In this document: positions 45,094 to 53,540 of the stretch, piece by piece
Numbering within the stretch: the stretch's first letter is position 1
Layout: each line of letters starts with the position of its first letter
Assembly (NCBI GenBank): GCA_963752045.1
Contig: CAVVWN010000014.1
Coordinates: forward strand, 806,001-870,000
DNA: 64,000 nt
Reading direction: 5' to 3'
From: DATKDF01 sp963752045
GTDB lineage: Bacteria > Acidobacteriota > Vicinamibacteria > Vicinamibacterales > SCN-69-37
Position numbers and translations under genes: made by a program
Notes under the pieces: generated by a model
Told to the model about the DNA's origin: nothing
The model's database searches: none
What the model saw: only the letters and a program-made list of their open reading frames with translations

Positions 45094-47385
45094 ATGAGGC
45101 GTCGCCAGGTCGGGCTCGTTCTGCTCCTCTGCTGGGCTTCGGTCGGGCCGCCTGTGGGCGGCGCACAGGCTCCGACCGCTCCGCCCGTCGCGGATTCTTC
45201 GGCGCTCGACCGGGCGGTCGAGCGCATCTACGGCACGACCGAGCTGTCTTCGGCGTCCTTCGGACAGACCGAGTGGTTCGACGGCGGCCGGCAGTACGTG
45301 GCGCTCGAGCGGTCGGCAAGCGGCCCAGGCCGCGACCTCGTCGCCTTTGACACGGCGACCGGCGCGCGCGAGCGGCTCGTGCCGGCGGCGGCGCTCATCC
45401 CGCCCGGGTCGACCGACCCGCTCCCGGTTGACAGTTACGCATGGTCGTCCGACCGGACGAGACTGCTCGTCTTCACGAACACTCGTCGGGTGTGGCGTCA
45501 GAACACCCGCGGCGACTACTGGGTGCTCGATTGGCCGACGGGACGCCTCAGCAAGCTGGGTGGCTCGTCTCCCGAGGCCACACTGATGTTCGCGAAGTTC
45601 TCGCCCGACGGTTCGCGCGTGGCCTGGGTCCGTGAGCAGAATGTTTACGTCGAGGACCTCGCCACCGGCGAGATTCGGCCGCTGACGTCGGACGGCGGCG
45701 GTGACATCATCAACGGCACCGCCGACTGGGTGAACGAGGAAGAGTTCGGCATCAGGGACGGTTTCCGGTGGAGCCCGGGCGGACGGTTCATCGCCTACTG
45801 GCGCTTCGACACGAGCGGCGTGGGTCGCTTCACGCTCATCAACAACACGGATGCGCTCTACCCGACGGTGTCCGTCTATCCATATCCGAAGCCCGGCACC
45901 ACCAACTCCGCCGTGTCGGTGCATGTCGCGGACCTCGAGGCCGGACGGACGGTTCGGGTCGCGACGCCCGGGGATCCACGTGACACCTACGTTCCGAAAC
46001 TCGAGTGGGTCGACGACGGGACGCTGATGCTCCAGCACATGAATCGCCTCCAGAACACCAATCGGGTGCTGCTGGCTGACCCGGCAACGGGTGCGGTGAG
46101 TGTCGCGCATGAAGACCGGTCCGGCACATGGCTGGACGCGGTGGACGACGAGGATGTCGAGTGGCTGGGCGGGGGCGCCGAGTTCACCTGGTTGTCCGAG
46201 AAGGACGGCTGGAATCACGTGTACGCGATCGCGCGCGACGGGTCCCGCGAGCGGCTGCTCACCCGGTTCGACGGCGATGTCATGGGCATCGAGGCGATCG
46301 ACGCGGCCGCCGGGCGGCTGTACTTCGCGGCGTCACCCGTCGATGCAACCCAGCGCTACCTGTACATGTCCGAACTGGAAGGCGACGGGAGCGTGAAACG
46401 CCTGACACCCGAATCGCAGCCCGGCAGCCATACGTATGACGTCTCGCCCGACGGCCGATGGGCGATCCACACGTGGTCCCGCTTCGAGGAGCCGCCTCGG
46501 ACCGATCTCGTGAGCCTGCCCGACCACAGGTCCGTGCGCGCGCTCGTGGACAACGACGCGCTGGCCGCCCGCGTGCGGTCGATGCTCGAGCCTCCGGCCG
46601 AGTTCGTGACGGTCGACATCGGCGGCGGGGTGTCGCTCGACGGGTGGGTGATCAAGCCGCGCGGGTTCGATCCGTCGACCCGGTACCCGCTCGTCGTTCA
46701 TGTGTACGGAGAACCGGCCGGCACCACCGTGAACGACCGCTGGGGCGGCGCCACGTTGCTCTTTCATCGCGCGATTGCCGACCAGGGCTTCGTCGTGGCG
46801 AGCTTCGACAATCGCGGCACGCCGGCGCCGAAGGGCAGGGACTGGCGTCATGTCGTGTACGGCACGGTCGGCGACCTCTCTTCGAAAGACCAGGCAGCCG
46901 CCGTCCGGGCGTTCGCCTCGACGCGGCCGTGGGTGGACCTGTCGCGCGTGGCTGTGTGGGGGTGGAGCGGCGGCGGGTCGAACACGCTCAACGCCATGTT
47001 CAGGTTTCCCGACCTCTTCCGCGTCGGCGTGTCCGTGGCGCCGGTGCCGGACCAGCGGCTTTACGACACCATCTATCAGGAGCGGTACATGGGACTGCCC
47101 GGGCCCAACGCCGAGGGCTACCGGGTGGGCTCGCCGATCAACTTCGCCGAGGGGCTCGCCGGAGACCTGCTCATCGTGCACGGCACCGGTGACGACAACG
47201 TGCACTATCAGGGTGCGGAGCGGCTCGTGAACCGGCTCGTGGAGCTCGGCAAGCGCTTCGAGTTCATGTCGTACCCGAATCGCACGCATGCCATAGCGGA
47301 GGGCCCGGGCACCACCGTGGACGTCCGCAAGCGGATAGCCCGGTTTCTCGTCGAACGGACGAGTGCGCTGCCGGCCGGGAAGTGA
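45094..47385 (+). CDS. Secreted S9 prolyl oligopeptidase, dipeptidyl-peptidase IV-like
   Basis: A 763-residue exported serine peptidase with signal peptide ending GGAQA (residue 26). Residues about 40-500 form the N-terminal propeller; VNEEEFG within DWVNEEE carries the two glutamates that hold the free N-terminus of substrates in DPP-IV. The alpha/beta-hydrolase domain has the catalytic Ser625 in GWSGGGS, Asp700 in HGTGDDNVH and His732 in NRTHAI, the same spacing as in human DPP-IV. It would release N-terminal dipeptides, typically X-Pro, in the periplasm or outside. Operonic with the DUF3303 gene. Confidence 0.9.
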   Translation: MRRRQVGLVLLLCWASVGPPVGGAQAPTAPPVADSSALDRAVERIYGTTELSSASFGQTEWFDGGRQYVALERSASGPGRDLVAFDTATGARERLVPAAALIPPGSTDPLPVDSYAWSSDRTRLLVFTNTRRVWRQNTRGDYWVLDWPTGRLSKLGGSSPEATLMFAKFSPDGSRVAWVREQNVYVEDLATGEIRPLTSDGGGDIINGTADWVNEEEFGIRDGFRWSPGGRFIAYWRFDTSGVGRFTLINNTDALYPTVSVYPYPKPGTTNSAVSVHVADLEAGRTVRVATPGDPRDTYVPKLEWVDDGTLMLQHMNRLQNTNRVLLADPATGAVSVAHEDRSGTWLDAVDDEDVEWLGGGAEFTWLSEKDGWNHVYAIARDGSRERLLTRFDGDVMGIEAIDAAAGRLYFAASPVDATQRYLYMSELEGDGSVKRLTPESQPGSHTYDVSPDGRWAIHTWSRFEEPPRTDLVSLPDHRSVRALVDNDALAARVRSMLEPPAEFVTVDIGGGVSLDGWVIKPRGFDPSTRYPLVVHVYGEPAGTTVNDRWGGATLLFHRAIADQGFVVASFDNRGTPAPKGRDWRHVVYGTVGDLSSKDQAAAVRAFASTRPWVDLSRVAVWGWSGGGSNTLNAMFRFPDLFRVGVSVAPVPDQRLYDTIYQERYMGLPGPNAEGYRVGSPINFAEGLAGDLLIVHGTGDDNVHYQGAERLVNRLVELGKRFEFMSYPNRTHAIAEGPGTTVDVRKRIARFLVERTSALPAGK

Positions 47386-47500
47386 GCCGAAACGGTCGAT
47401 TCCAGGGTTGCCGAATGTATACTTGCGCGCACCGGCAGCAGGCCGACGCCCGCAGACCATGGGCCGCAGGCCGCTGGCCGCAGCCGTACGAGGATTCCTC

Positions 47501-48634
47501 ATGCCCCGCACCCTTGCACACGTGACGATTCTGCTGACGGCGCTTGCAGCAGTCGGCTGCGGCGGCGCCGGCTCGGCCGGACCGCCTTCCACGTCGTATG
47601 CCGTCGACCCGCTCTGGCCGCAACCGCTGCCCGCAGGCTGGATCCTCGGATCGGTGACCGGCGTGGCCGTCGACGGCCGCGACCATGTCTGGGTGGTGCA
47701 TCGGGGCGGGGCGTCGCTCAACGCGCGGACGGAGATGGGGCTGGCAACCGATCCCAGGACGGCCGAGACGTGTTGTGAGCCGGCGCCCCAGGTGCTCGAG
47801 TTCGATGCCGACGGCAGGCTCGTCAGCAACTGGGGCGGCGCCGGACAGGGTTACGACTGGCCGCAGTCGCCGGGCGGGCTGGCCGTCGACGCACAGGGCA
47901 ACGTGTGGATTGCCGCGGCGGGTGCGCCACCGCCGGCGGCGGGCCGCGGCGGTCGCGGCGGCGGGCGTGGCGGCCGTGGCGGTGGCGAGCCCGTGGCGCC
48001 TCCCGCCGAGGACGCGCATGTTCTCAAGTTCGCGTCGTCGGGCCAGTTCCTGATGCAGATCGGCCGGGCCGGCGATGTCGGCACCGCCGACAGCCAGGCC
48101 GCGCTCAACCGGCCGGCCAACCTCGACGTGGACCCTTCGGCCAACGAGCTCTACGTCGCCGACACCGGAAGCGGTCGTGTCGTCGTGTTCGATGCCGCGA
48201 CTGGCGCGTACAAGCGTCACTGGAGCGGCCACGGCGAGCCATTTCAGGCCGTGACGTGCGCGGCCGTCTCGGCTGACGGTCTCGTGTACGTCTGCGACCG
48301 CGGCACGAATCGCATCCAGGTGTTTCAAACCGACGGTACGTTCGTGAAGGAAACCCGCGTCGCGCCCGACACGGGCGGCAACGGCGCCGTATGGGACATC
48401 GCGTTTTCACGCGACAGCGGCCAGACCCAGCTCGTGGTGGCCGACGGCCAGAACCAGCAGCTGTGGCTCCTCGATCGCGAGACGCTCGGCGTCGTGGGCG
48501 CGGTTGGTGCCGGCGGGCGATGGCCCGGTCACTTCTACGGAGTGAGCTCGGTGGCGGTCGATTCAGCAGGTAACGTCTTCACGGGCGAGACGCTCGAGGG
48601 CAAGCGCGTGCAGAAGTTCGTGCCGGGGCGGTGA
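47501..48634 (+). CDS. NHL-repeat lipoprotein
   Basis: A 377-residue exported beta-propeller. The start at 47501 gives a signal peptide ending in the lipobox AAVGC (cysteine near residue 20). Six or so NHL-type blades follow, for example VTGVAVDGRDHVWVVHR, PGGLAVDAQGNVWIA, and VYVCDRGTNRIQVFQ. Between blades two and three is a low-complexity arginine/glycine insert (about residues 145-165) absent from the next gene. NHL propellers bind ligands or act as peptidyl-hydroxyglycine lyases; I see no proof of activity. The next gene is a paralogue 4 bp downstream. Confidence 0.75.
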   Translation: MPRTLAHVTILLTALAAVGCGGAGSAGPPSTSYAVDPLWPQPLPAGWILGSVTGVAVDGRDHVWVVHRGGASLNARTEMGLATDPRTAETCCEPAPQVLEFDADGRLVSNWGGAGQGYDWPQSPGGLAVDAQGNVWIAAAGAPPPAAGRGGRGGGRGGRGGGEPVAPPAEDAHVLKFASSGQFLMQIGRAGDVGTADSQAALNRPANLDVDPSANELYVADTGSGRVVVFDAATGAYKRHWSGHGEPFQAVTCAAVSADGLVYVCDRGTNRIQVFQTDGTFVKETRVAPDTGGNGAVWDIAFSRDSGQTQLVVADGQNQQLWLLDRETLGVVGAVGAGGRWPGHFYGVSSVAVDSAGNVFTGETLEGKRVQKFVPGR

Positions 48635-48638
48635 GGGA

Positions 48639-49826
48639 ATGACCATGAGCAGATCGCGAACGCTGGCAGTTGGAACGGCCTTCCTCTCGACGCTCGCCGT
48701 GCTCGTGCTGGCCGAACGCGCGCTCGAGCGCTCGGCGTCGGCGCAGGGAGACATGGTGGAGGCGCCGATGTTCGAGGTGGATCCGCTGTGGCCAAAGCCG
48801 CTGCCGAACGGCTGGCTGATGGGCATGACGATCGGCGTGGGTGTCGATGCCGAGGACCATGTGTGGATCGTGCACCGGCCGGACACGCTCTCAGCCAACG
48901 AGACGGCGGCCGCGCAGGATCCCAGGGTCGCCTCGTGCTGCGCGGCGGCCCCGCCGGTGCTGCAGTTCGACGCCGAGGGAACGCTCATCAGCTCGTGGGG
49001 CGGTCCCGGCGACGGCTACGACTGGCCGGCGTCGAACCACGGCATCACGATCGATCACAAGGGCATCGTCTGGATTGGCGGCAACGGCCAGGGTGACGGC
49101 CACGTGCTGAAGTTCGCGCAGGACGGGACGTTCGTAGCGCAGTACGGCCGGCCGGGGCAGCCGCTCGACAGCAACAACACCGACTACTTCGGGCGCGTGG
49201 CGAAGATCTTCGTCGATCCGGCCGCGAACGAGGCGTACCTGGCCGACGGGTACGGCAACAAACGGGTGGCGGTGATCGACGCCGACACAGGCGCGTTCAA
49301 GCGCTACTGGGGCGCGTACGGCAACCCGCCGGACGACACGAACATCGGGCCCTACGATCCGGACGCGCCGCCGGCGCAGCAGTTCCGCACGCCGGTCCAC
49401 TGCGCGGAGCTTTCGGGCGACGGCCTGCTGTACGTCTGCGACCGGCCGAACGACCGCATCCAGGTGTTCACGCGCGAAGGGAAGTTCGTCCGCGAAGTGT
49501 TCATCGCGAAACGGACGCTCGGCGACGGGTCCACGTGGGACATCGCATTCTCGAAGGATCCCGAGCAGACGTACTTGTTCCTGGCCGACGGCAAGAACGA
49601 GAAGATCTACGTCCTCCTCCGCGAAACACTCGAGGTGCTGACGATGTTCGGCGACGGCGGTCGGCAGCCCGGCCAGTTCTTCGCGGTACACAGCATTGCG
49701 ACCGACTCGAAGGGCAACATCTACACGACCGAGACCTACGAAGGCCGGCGGCTGCAGAAGTTCGTCTTCAAGGGCATTGGTCAGGTGCCGCGCGTCCAGG
49801 GGGTCGTGTGGCCGGGGCGCAACTAG
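48639..49826 (+). CDS. NHL-repeat exported protein, paralogue of the preceding gene
   Basis: A 395-residue propeller protein with an N-terminal signal segment (LAVGTAFLSTLAVLVLAERAL). It shares with the preceding gene the openings FEVDPLWPKPLPNGW, the block GGPGDGYDWPASNHG, LYVCDRPNDRIQVF and the end EGRRLQKFV, so the two arose by tandem duplication. It lacks the arginine/glycine insert and the lipobox cysteine, so it may be soluble or N-terminally anchored. The substrate is unknown. Confidence 0.78.
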   Translation: MTMSRSRTLAVGTAFLSTLAVLVLAERALERSASAQGDMVEAPMFEVDPLWPKPLPNGWLMGMTIGVGVDAEDHVWIVHRPDTLSANETAAAQDPRVASCCAAAPPVLQFDAEGTLISSWGGPGDGYDWPASNHGITIDHKGIVWIGGNGQGDGHVLKFAQDGTFVAQYGRPGQPLDSNNTDYFGRVAKIFVDPAANEAYLADGYGNKRVAVIDADTGAFKRYWGAYGNPPDDTNIGPYDPDAPPAQQFRTPVHCAELSGDGLLYVCDRPNDRIQVFTREGKFVREVFIAKRTLGDGSTWDIAFSKDPEQTYLFLADGKNEKIYVLLRETLEVLTMFGDGGRQPGQFFAVHSIATDSKGNIYTTETYEGRRLQKFVFKGIGQVPRVQGVVWPGRN

Positions 49827-49932
49827 TGAATTAGCGAATTAGCGAATTAGTGAATTAGTGAATGAAGTGAGCGAATGAGCCGAAGGACGGGACCTTATTC
49901 GCTCATTCACTCATTCACGAATTCGCTGAATT
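49827..49932. repeat. AT-rich 8-bp tandem repeats forming a long imperfect palindrome
   Basis: Immediately after the stop, the octamer (T/C)GAATTAG occurs four times (49827-49858), followed by related TGAATGAA/GCGAATGAG units up to 49880. A near-complementary stretch, ATTCGCTCATTCACTCATTC and onward, runs from 49897 to 49932. The RNA could form a hairpin with arms of about 35 nt. It is strikingly AT-rich compared with its surroundings and runs into the start of the aldo/keto reductase. Confidence 0.75.
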
Positions 49933-49936
49933 GGAA

Positions 49937-50929
49937 ATGCAATTTACTCACTTAGGCCGAACAGGTCTGACCGTTTCACGGCTCGCGCTTGGGTGCATGA
50001 GTTACGGCGACCCCGGCTGGCGGCCGTGGGTGCTCGACAAGGCCTCGGCGCGACCGTTCTTCACGCGAGCCGTGGAGGCCGGGATTAATTTCTTCGACAC
50101 GGCCGACATGTACTCGCTCGGGGTCAGCGAGGAAGTGACCGGCGCACTGCTTCGGGAGTGCGCCGTCCGCGACGAGATCGTCATCGCGACGAAGGTGCAC
50201 TTTCCGATGTCGGAGGGCCCGAACATGGGCGGCCTCTCCCGCAAGCACATCCTGCAGGCGTGCGACGCCAGCCTGAGGCGGCTTGGCGTCGAGGCCATCG
50301 ACCTCTACCAGATTCACCGGTTCGATCCGGTCGTGCCGATCGAAGAGACGCTCCTGGCGCTCGATGATCTGGTTCGGGCCGGGAAGGTGCGGTACATCGG
50401 CGCGAGCTCGGGACCCTCGTGGCGGATGGCGCAGGCGCTCGCCGCGTCGCGGCTGCACGACTGGGCGGCGTTCGTGTCGATGCAGAACCACTACAACCTC
50501 ATCTATCGCGAGGAAGAACGGGAAATGTTGCCGCTCTGCCGGCACGAGGGCGTCGGCGTGATTCCGTGGAGCCCGCTCGCGCGCGGGCTGCTCACCCGTC
50601 CGAAACCACCGTCGTCGTCGGTGCAGACGGACGCCACGGCCCGCTCGAAGAGCGATACGTATTCTCCGACACTCTATGACGCCGAGAGCGACTGGGACGT
50701 GGTCGATGCAGTCGAGCGCGTGGCAAGCGCCCGCGGCGTCGCCATGGCCGAGGTGGCGCTCGCCTGGCTGCTCAGCCGGCCCGGCGTGACGGCTCCCATC
50801 ATCGGCGCGACGAAGATCGGGCACCTCGACACCGCCATCCGCGCGCTGGATTTCACGCTTTCCGACGACGAGGTCGCCGCACTCGAGGCGCCGTACCGGC
50901 CGCACGCGGTGAAGGGCTTTACGTCCTGA
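49937..50929 (+). CDS. Aldo/keto reductase
   Basis: A 330-residue TIM-barrel NADPH-dependent reductase. The catalytic tetrad is visible: D54 and Y59 in FFDTADMYSLG, K86 in IATKVHF, and H127 in LYQIHRFD. The C-terminal cofactor part has SPLARGLL and PIIGATKIGHLDTAI, as in the YajO/Tim-type group. The ATG at 49937 is chosen over a TTG at 49931; it follows directly on the repeat hairpin. The stop overlaps the next gene by one base. The physiological substrate is unknown. Confidence 0.9.
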   Translation: MQFTHLGRTGLTVSRLALGCMSYGDPGWRPWVLDKASARPFFTRAVEAGINFFDTADMYSLGVSEEVTGALLRECAVRDEIVIATKVHFPMSEGPNMGGLSRKHILQACDASLRRLGVEAIDLYQIHRFDPVVPIEETLLALDDLVRAGKVRYIGASSGPSWRMAQALAASRLHDWAAFVSMQNHYNLIYREEEREMLPLCRHEGVGVIPWSPLARGLLTRPKPPSSSVQTDATARSKSDTYSPTLYDAESDWDVVDAVERVASARGVAMAEVALAWLLSRPGVTAPIIGATKIGHLDTAIRALDFTLSDDEVAALEAPYRPHAVKGFTS

Positions 50930-51282
50930 TGATCGTCCGTATCTGGCATGGGTGGACGACACTCGAACGGGCCGATGCGTACGAGGAACTGCTCCGGCGC
51001 GAGATCATCCCGGGTATCCTGGCGAAGAACGTGCCGGGGTTCCGGTCCATTCAGCTTCTTCGCCGCCGGCAGGTTTCGGCAGCCGAGGTGGAGTTCGTCA
51101 CGATGATGACGTTCGATTCATGGGAGGCCGTGCGCGCGTTTGCGGGCGACGACCCGGAACTGGCGTATGTGCCGGAATCGGCGCGCCGCATCCTGGCGCG
51201 CTTCGACGAACGTTCGGCGCACTACGACCTGCGTCACATCGCAGGCGGGAGTGACGCCACAGGCAGGCCCGGCCCTCGGTAG
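50929..51282 (+). CDS. Antibiotic-biosynthesis-monooxygenase-like small protein
   Basis: A 117-residue protein whose ATG overlaps the stop of the aldo/keto reductase (TGATG). It starts MIVRIWHGWTTLERADAYEE, has VPGFRSIQLLRRR and FVTMMTFDSWEAVRAFAG, a dimeric ferredoxin-like pattern as in ABM and related domains. Coupling to the reductase suggests action on the same substrate, but this is only positional. The last 15 residues are probably unstructured. Confidence 0.65.
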   Translation: MIVRIWHGWTTLERADAYEELLRREIIPGILAKNVPGFRSIQLLRRRQVSAAEVEFVTMMTFDSWEAVRAFAGDDPELAYVPESARRILARFDERSAHYDLRHIAGGSDATGRPGPR

Positions 51283-51293
51283 AGAGCCGTTTG

Positions 51294-52439
51294 TTACCGT
51301 CGAACGTATCGCTTGAGCGCCTTTGGTCCGACCTCGGCGCCGTAGATTATCCCGTTGCGGTCGACGGACACGCCTTCGGCGGCCAGCGTGCCGCGCGCCG
51401 TCTGGCCGGCCGGCGGCACGTGCGGGTCCGGAATGAACGCCTGGATCTGTCCGTTCCGACCATCCCTCACGCTCCCGATGCGGATGCCGCGCTTCCAGTC
51501 GGCGCGCTCCGGAGCCACGGACCCCGATTCGGAGTCGGCGCCGTAGAGCATGTCGTTCTGATCGATCCAGATGCCGCTGAGGCGGCCGTACTGCTCCCAG
51601 CCCGACTCGAGCAGGGTGCCGTCCTGGTCGAAGATCTGGATGCGATTGTTGCCCCGGTCGGCGATGAAGAGCCGTCCCGCCGAATCGAATGCGAGACCGT
51701 GGGGCTGGTCGAACTGCCCGGGCTCGGTGCCGAACGATCCCCAGGCCTTGATGAACCGGCCGTTGCGGTCGAATTTCGAAATCCTCGCGTGCGAGCCTTC
51801 CCGCGACGAGTGGCCTTCGGCAACGAAGATGTCACCGGCCGCGTTCGTGATGACGTCATTCGGCTGATAGAACGACGCGGGGTCGTCGGCCTCGGCCGGC
51901 CTGTCGCCGCCGGCCTTGCCGAGCGCGAGGAGCAGCTCGCCAGTCGGGCTGAACTTCAGCACCTGGTGTCCGACGACCTTTGCCGGCGCAGGCGGCAGGG
52001 GAGCGTCGGGGGCGGCTCCGCGCGCGGGCCGCGGCAGGTTGTCCTGGCCGTCGGTGATCCACACGTTGCCGTCGCGGTCCACGTGGATGCCGTGCGGGAA
52101 CACCGCCGTGCCTGCGCCGAAGCTTCGCACGAGCGTGCCGCCGGCGTCGAAGAGCAGCACCACGTCGAGCGGCGACATCTGGCGCGCCTGGGCGTCCCAG
52201 CACGAGTTGGCGCCGCATCGCTCCGCCACCCACACCGACACGCCGTCGGCCGCGATGTCCACGGCGCTCGTCGAGCCCCAGGTGCGACCCTGCGGCATCT
52301 TCGCCCAGCCCTCCACGGTCTGGTAGGGGTTCGGCGCATCGTTCGTTGGCGCCACCGGCGTCTGTGCGGAAAGCACCGCCGCAATGGCCAAAGCTCCAGC
52401 AGTCGCGAGTCCGGTCAGGTGTCGTGGCATGGCCGTCAT
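51294..52439 (-). CDS. NHL-repeat exported protein
   Basis: A 381-residue exported propeller with signal peptide (ALAIAAVLSAQ). Blades include GIHVDRDGNVWITDGQ, NDVITNAAGDIFVAEGHSS, HGLAFDSAGRLFIADRGNN and SGIWIDQNDMLYGADSESG. It is more distant from the two tandem propellers on the plus strand. A cysteine pair occurs in AERCGANSCWDA, which may form a disulfide outside the cytoplasm. The ATG at 52430 is an alternative start. The gene is convergent with the monooxygenase-like protein. Confidence 0.78.
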   Translation of the reverse strand: MTAMPRHLTGLATAGALAIAAVLSAQTPVAPTNDAPNPYQTVEGWAKMPQGRTWGSTSAVDIAADGVSVWVAERCGANSCWDAQARQMSPLDVVLLFDAGGTLVRSFGAGTAVFPHGIHVDRDGNVWITDGQDNLPRPARGAAPDAPLPPAPAKVVGHQVLKFSPTGELLLALGKAGGDRPAEADDPASFYQPNDVITNAAGDIFVAEGHSSREGSHARISKFDRNGRFIKAWGSFGTEPGQFDQPHGLAFDSAGRLFIADRGNNRIQIFDQDGTLLESGWEQYGRLSGIWIDQNDMLYGADSESGSVAPERADWKRGIRIGSVRDGRNGQIQAFIPDPHVPPAGQTARGTLAAEGVSVDRNGIIYGAEVGPKALKRYVRR

Positions 52440-52573
52440 TCTACCGGCAATCTGGCGCTGTCGCGACGTGAGCTGCTCGCCTGGCATCAGGCGGGCCCGA
52501 GGCTGGTGCCAACCGTGAGGCTCCGCCGGTCAGCGTAGCCCGGGTTCGAGCGGCGCGGGTGTATAGTCCGCCG

Positions 52574-53350
52574 ATGCCACGTGCCGGAGCCGGCGTGCTG
52601 CCTCGCAGTGTCACCGCTGCGTCACCGGGATCGTTCCATCTGCGGATGGCCTGGGCCTGTGCAGTGGTGGGCGTGGCGGGCTTCGTGCCGAGCTACTGGC
52701 TGCCGCTCATCACGGGGACGGGCGCCGCGCCGGCGATCGTGCACATCCACGCCGCTGTTTTCTACGGCTGGCTGGGCTTCTTCGTGCTGCAGGCACGACT
52801 GGTTGCCCGGCGCCGCCTGACGCGCCATCGCGAGTTCGGCGTCGCTGGGGTATCGCTGGCCACGACCATGGTGTTCATCGGCGTGGCGGCGTCCATCGGG
52901 AACATGAAGGTTGCCGACGCGACGGGCTTCGGTGACGAGGCGCGCGCGTTTTCGGTCGTGCCGGTCACGGGGATGCTGTTCTTCGCGGCAGTCGTGGCGG
53001 TCGCGCTCGTGAACGTGCGGCGCCCGGACGTGCACCGCCGCCTGATGCTGATCGCGACCGTGTCGATCCTGAATGCCGCCGTGGGGCGACTCTTCCTGCT
53101 GGCGATCGGGGCGCCGCTGCCCAGCGCGGACGCCGCGCCGCCGCCGATCGCCATGACGCTCGTGCCCGGGTTCCTGACCGACCTGCTTCTCGTGCCGGCG
53201 CTCATTCACGACAAGCGGCATCTGGGCCGGATCCACCGCACCTACTGGGTCGGCGGCGCCGCGCTCCTGGCGAGCCAGGCACTGCGGCCGATGATTGGCA
53301 ACTCAGACGCCTGGCGGGCGTTTGCCGCGTGGCTCATGCGGCTGGTCTGA
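52574..53350 (+). CDS. Seven-helix-like membrane protein of unknown function
   Basis: A 258-residue integral membrane protein. Helices begin near WACAVVGVAGFVPSYWLPL and include IVHIHAAVFYGWLGFFVLQ, where the two histidines may bind heme or metal, then GVSLATTMVFIGVAASIG and MLFFAAVVAVALVNVRRP, with further His-containing loops (DVHRRLM, IHDKRHLGRIHRTYW). I do not recognise the family with confidence. The ATG at 52574 is preferred to the TTG/GTG candidates upstream. The following 190 bp to the sulfatase hold nothing I can identify. Confidence 0.55.
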   Translation: MPRAGAGVLPRSVTAASPGSFHLRMAWACAVVGVAGFVPSYWLPLITGTGAAPAIVHIHAAVFYGWLGFFVLQARLVARRRLTRHREFGVAGVSLATTMVFIGVAASIGNMKVADATGFGDEARAFSVVPVTGMLFFAAVVAVALVNVRRPDVHRRLMLIATVSILNAAVGRLFLLAIGAPLPSADAAPPPIAMTLVPGFLTDLLLVPALIHDKRHLGRIHRTYWVGGAALLASQALRPMIGNSDAWRAFAAWLMRLV

Positions 53351-53540
53351 GCGTCTGAGATCGCTCCGCGACCCTGCACCTCCGCGCGCTCGGTTCGAGC
53401 CACGACATCGTCCCGCGTCTGCACGGTCTTCGCCCTCGTGCAGCACGAAGGCGAGACCGTCGCCGCCCGCCTCGCACACGCATCGCGACGGCATGGCCTG
53501 GAGTACAGCTGCGCGCCCCCTGAGGTATGGTTCTCCCATC

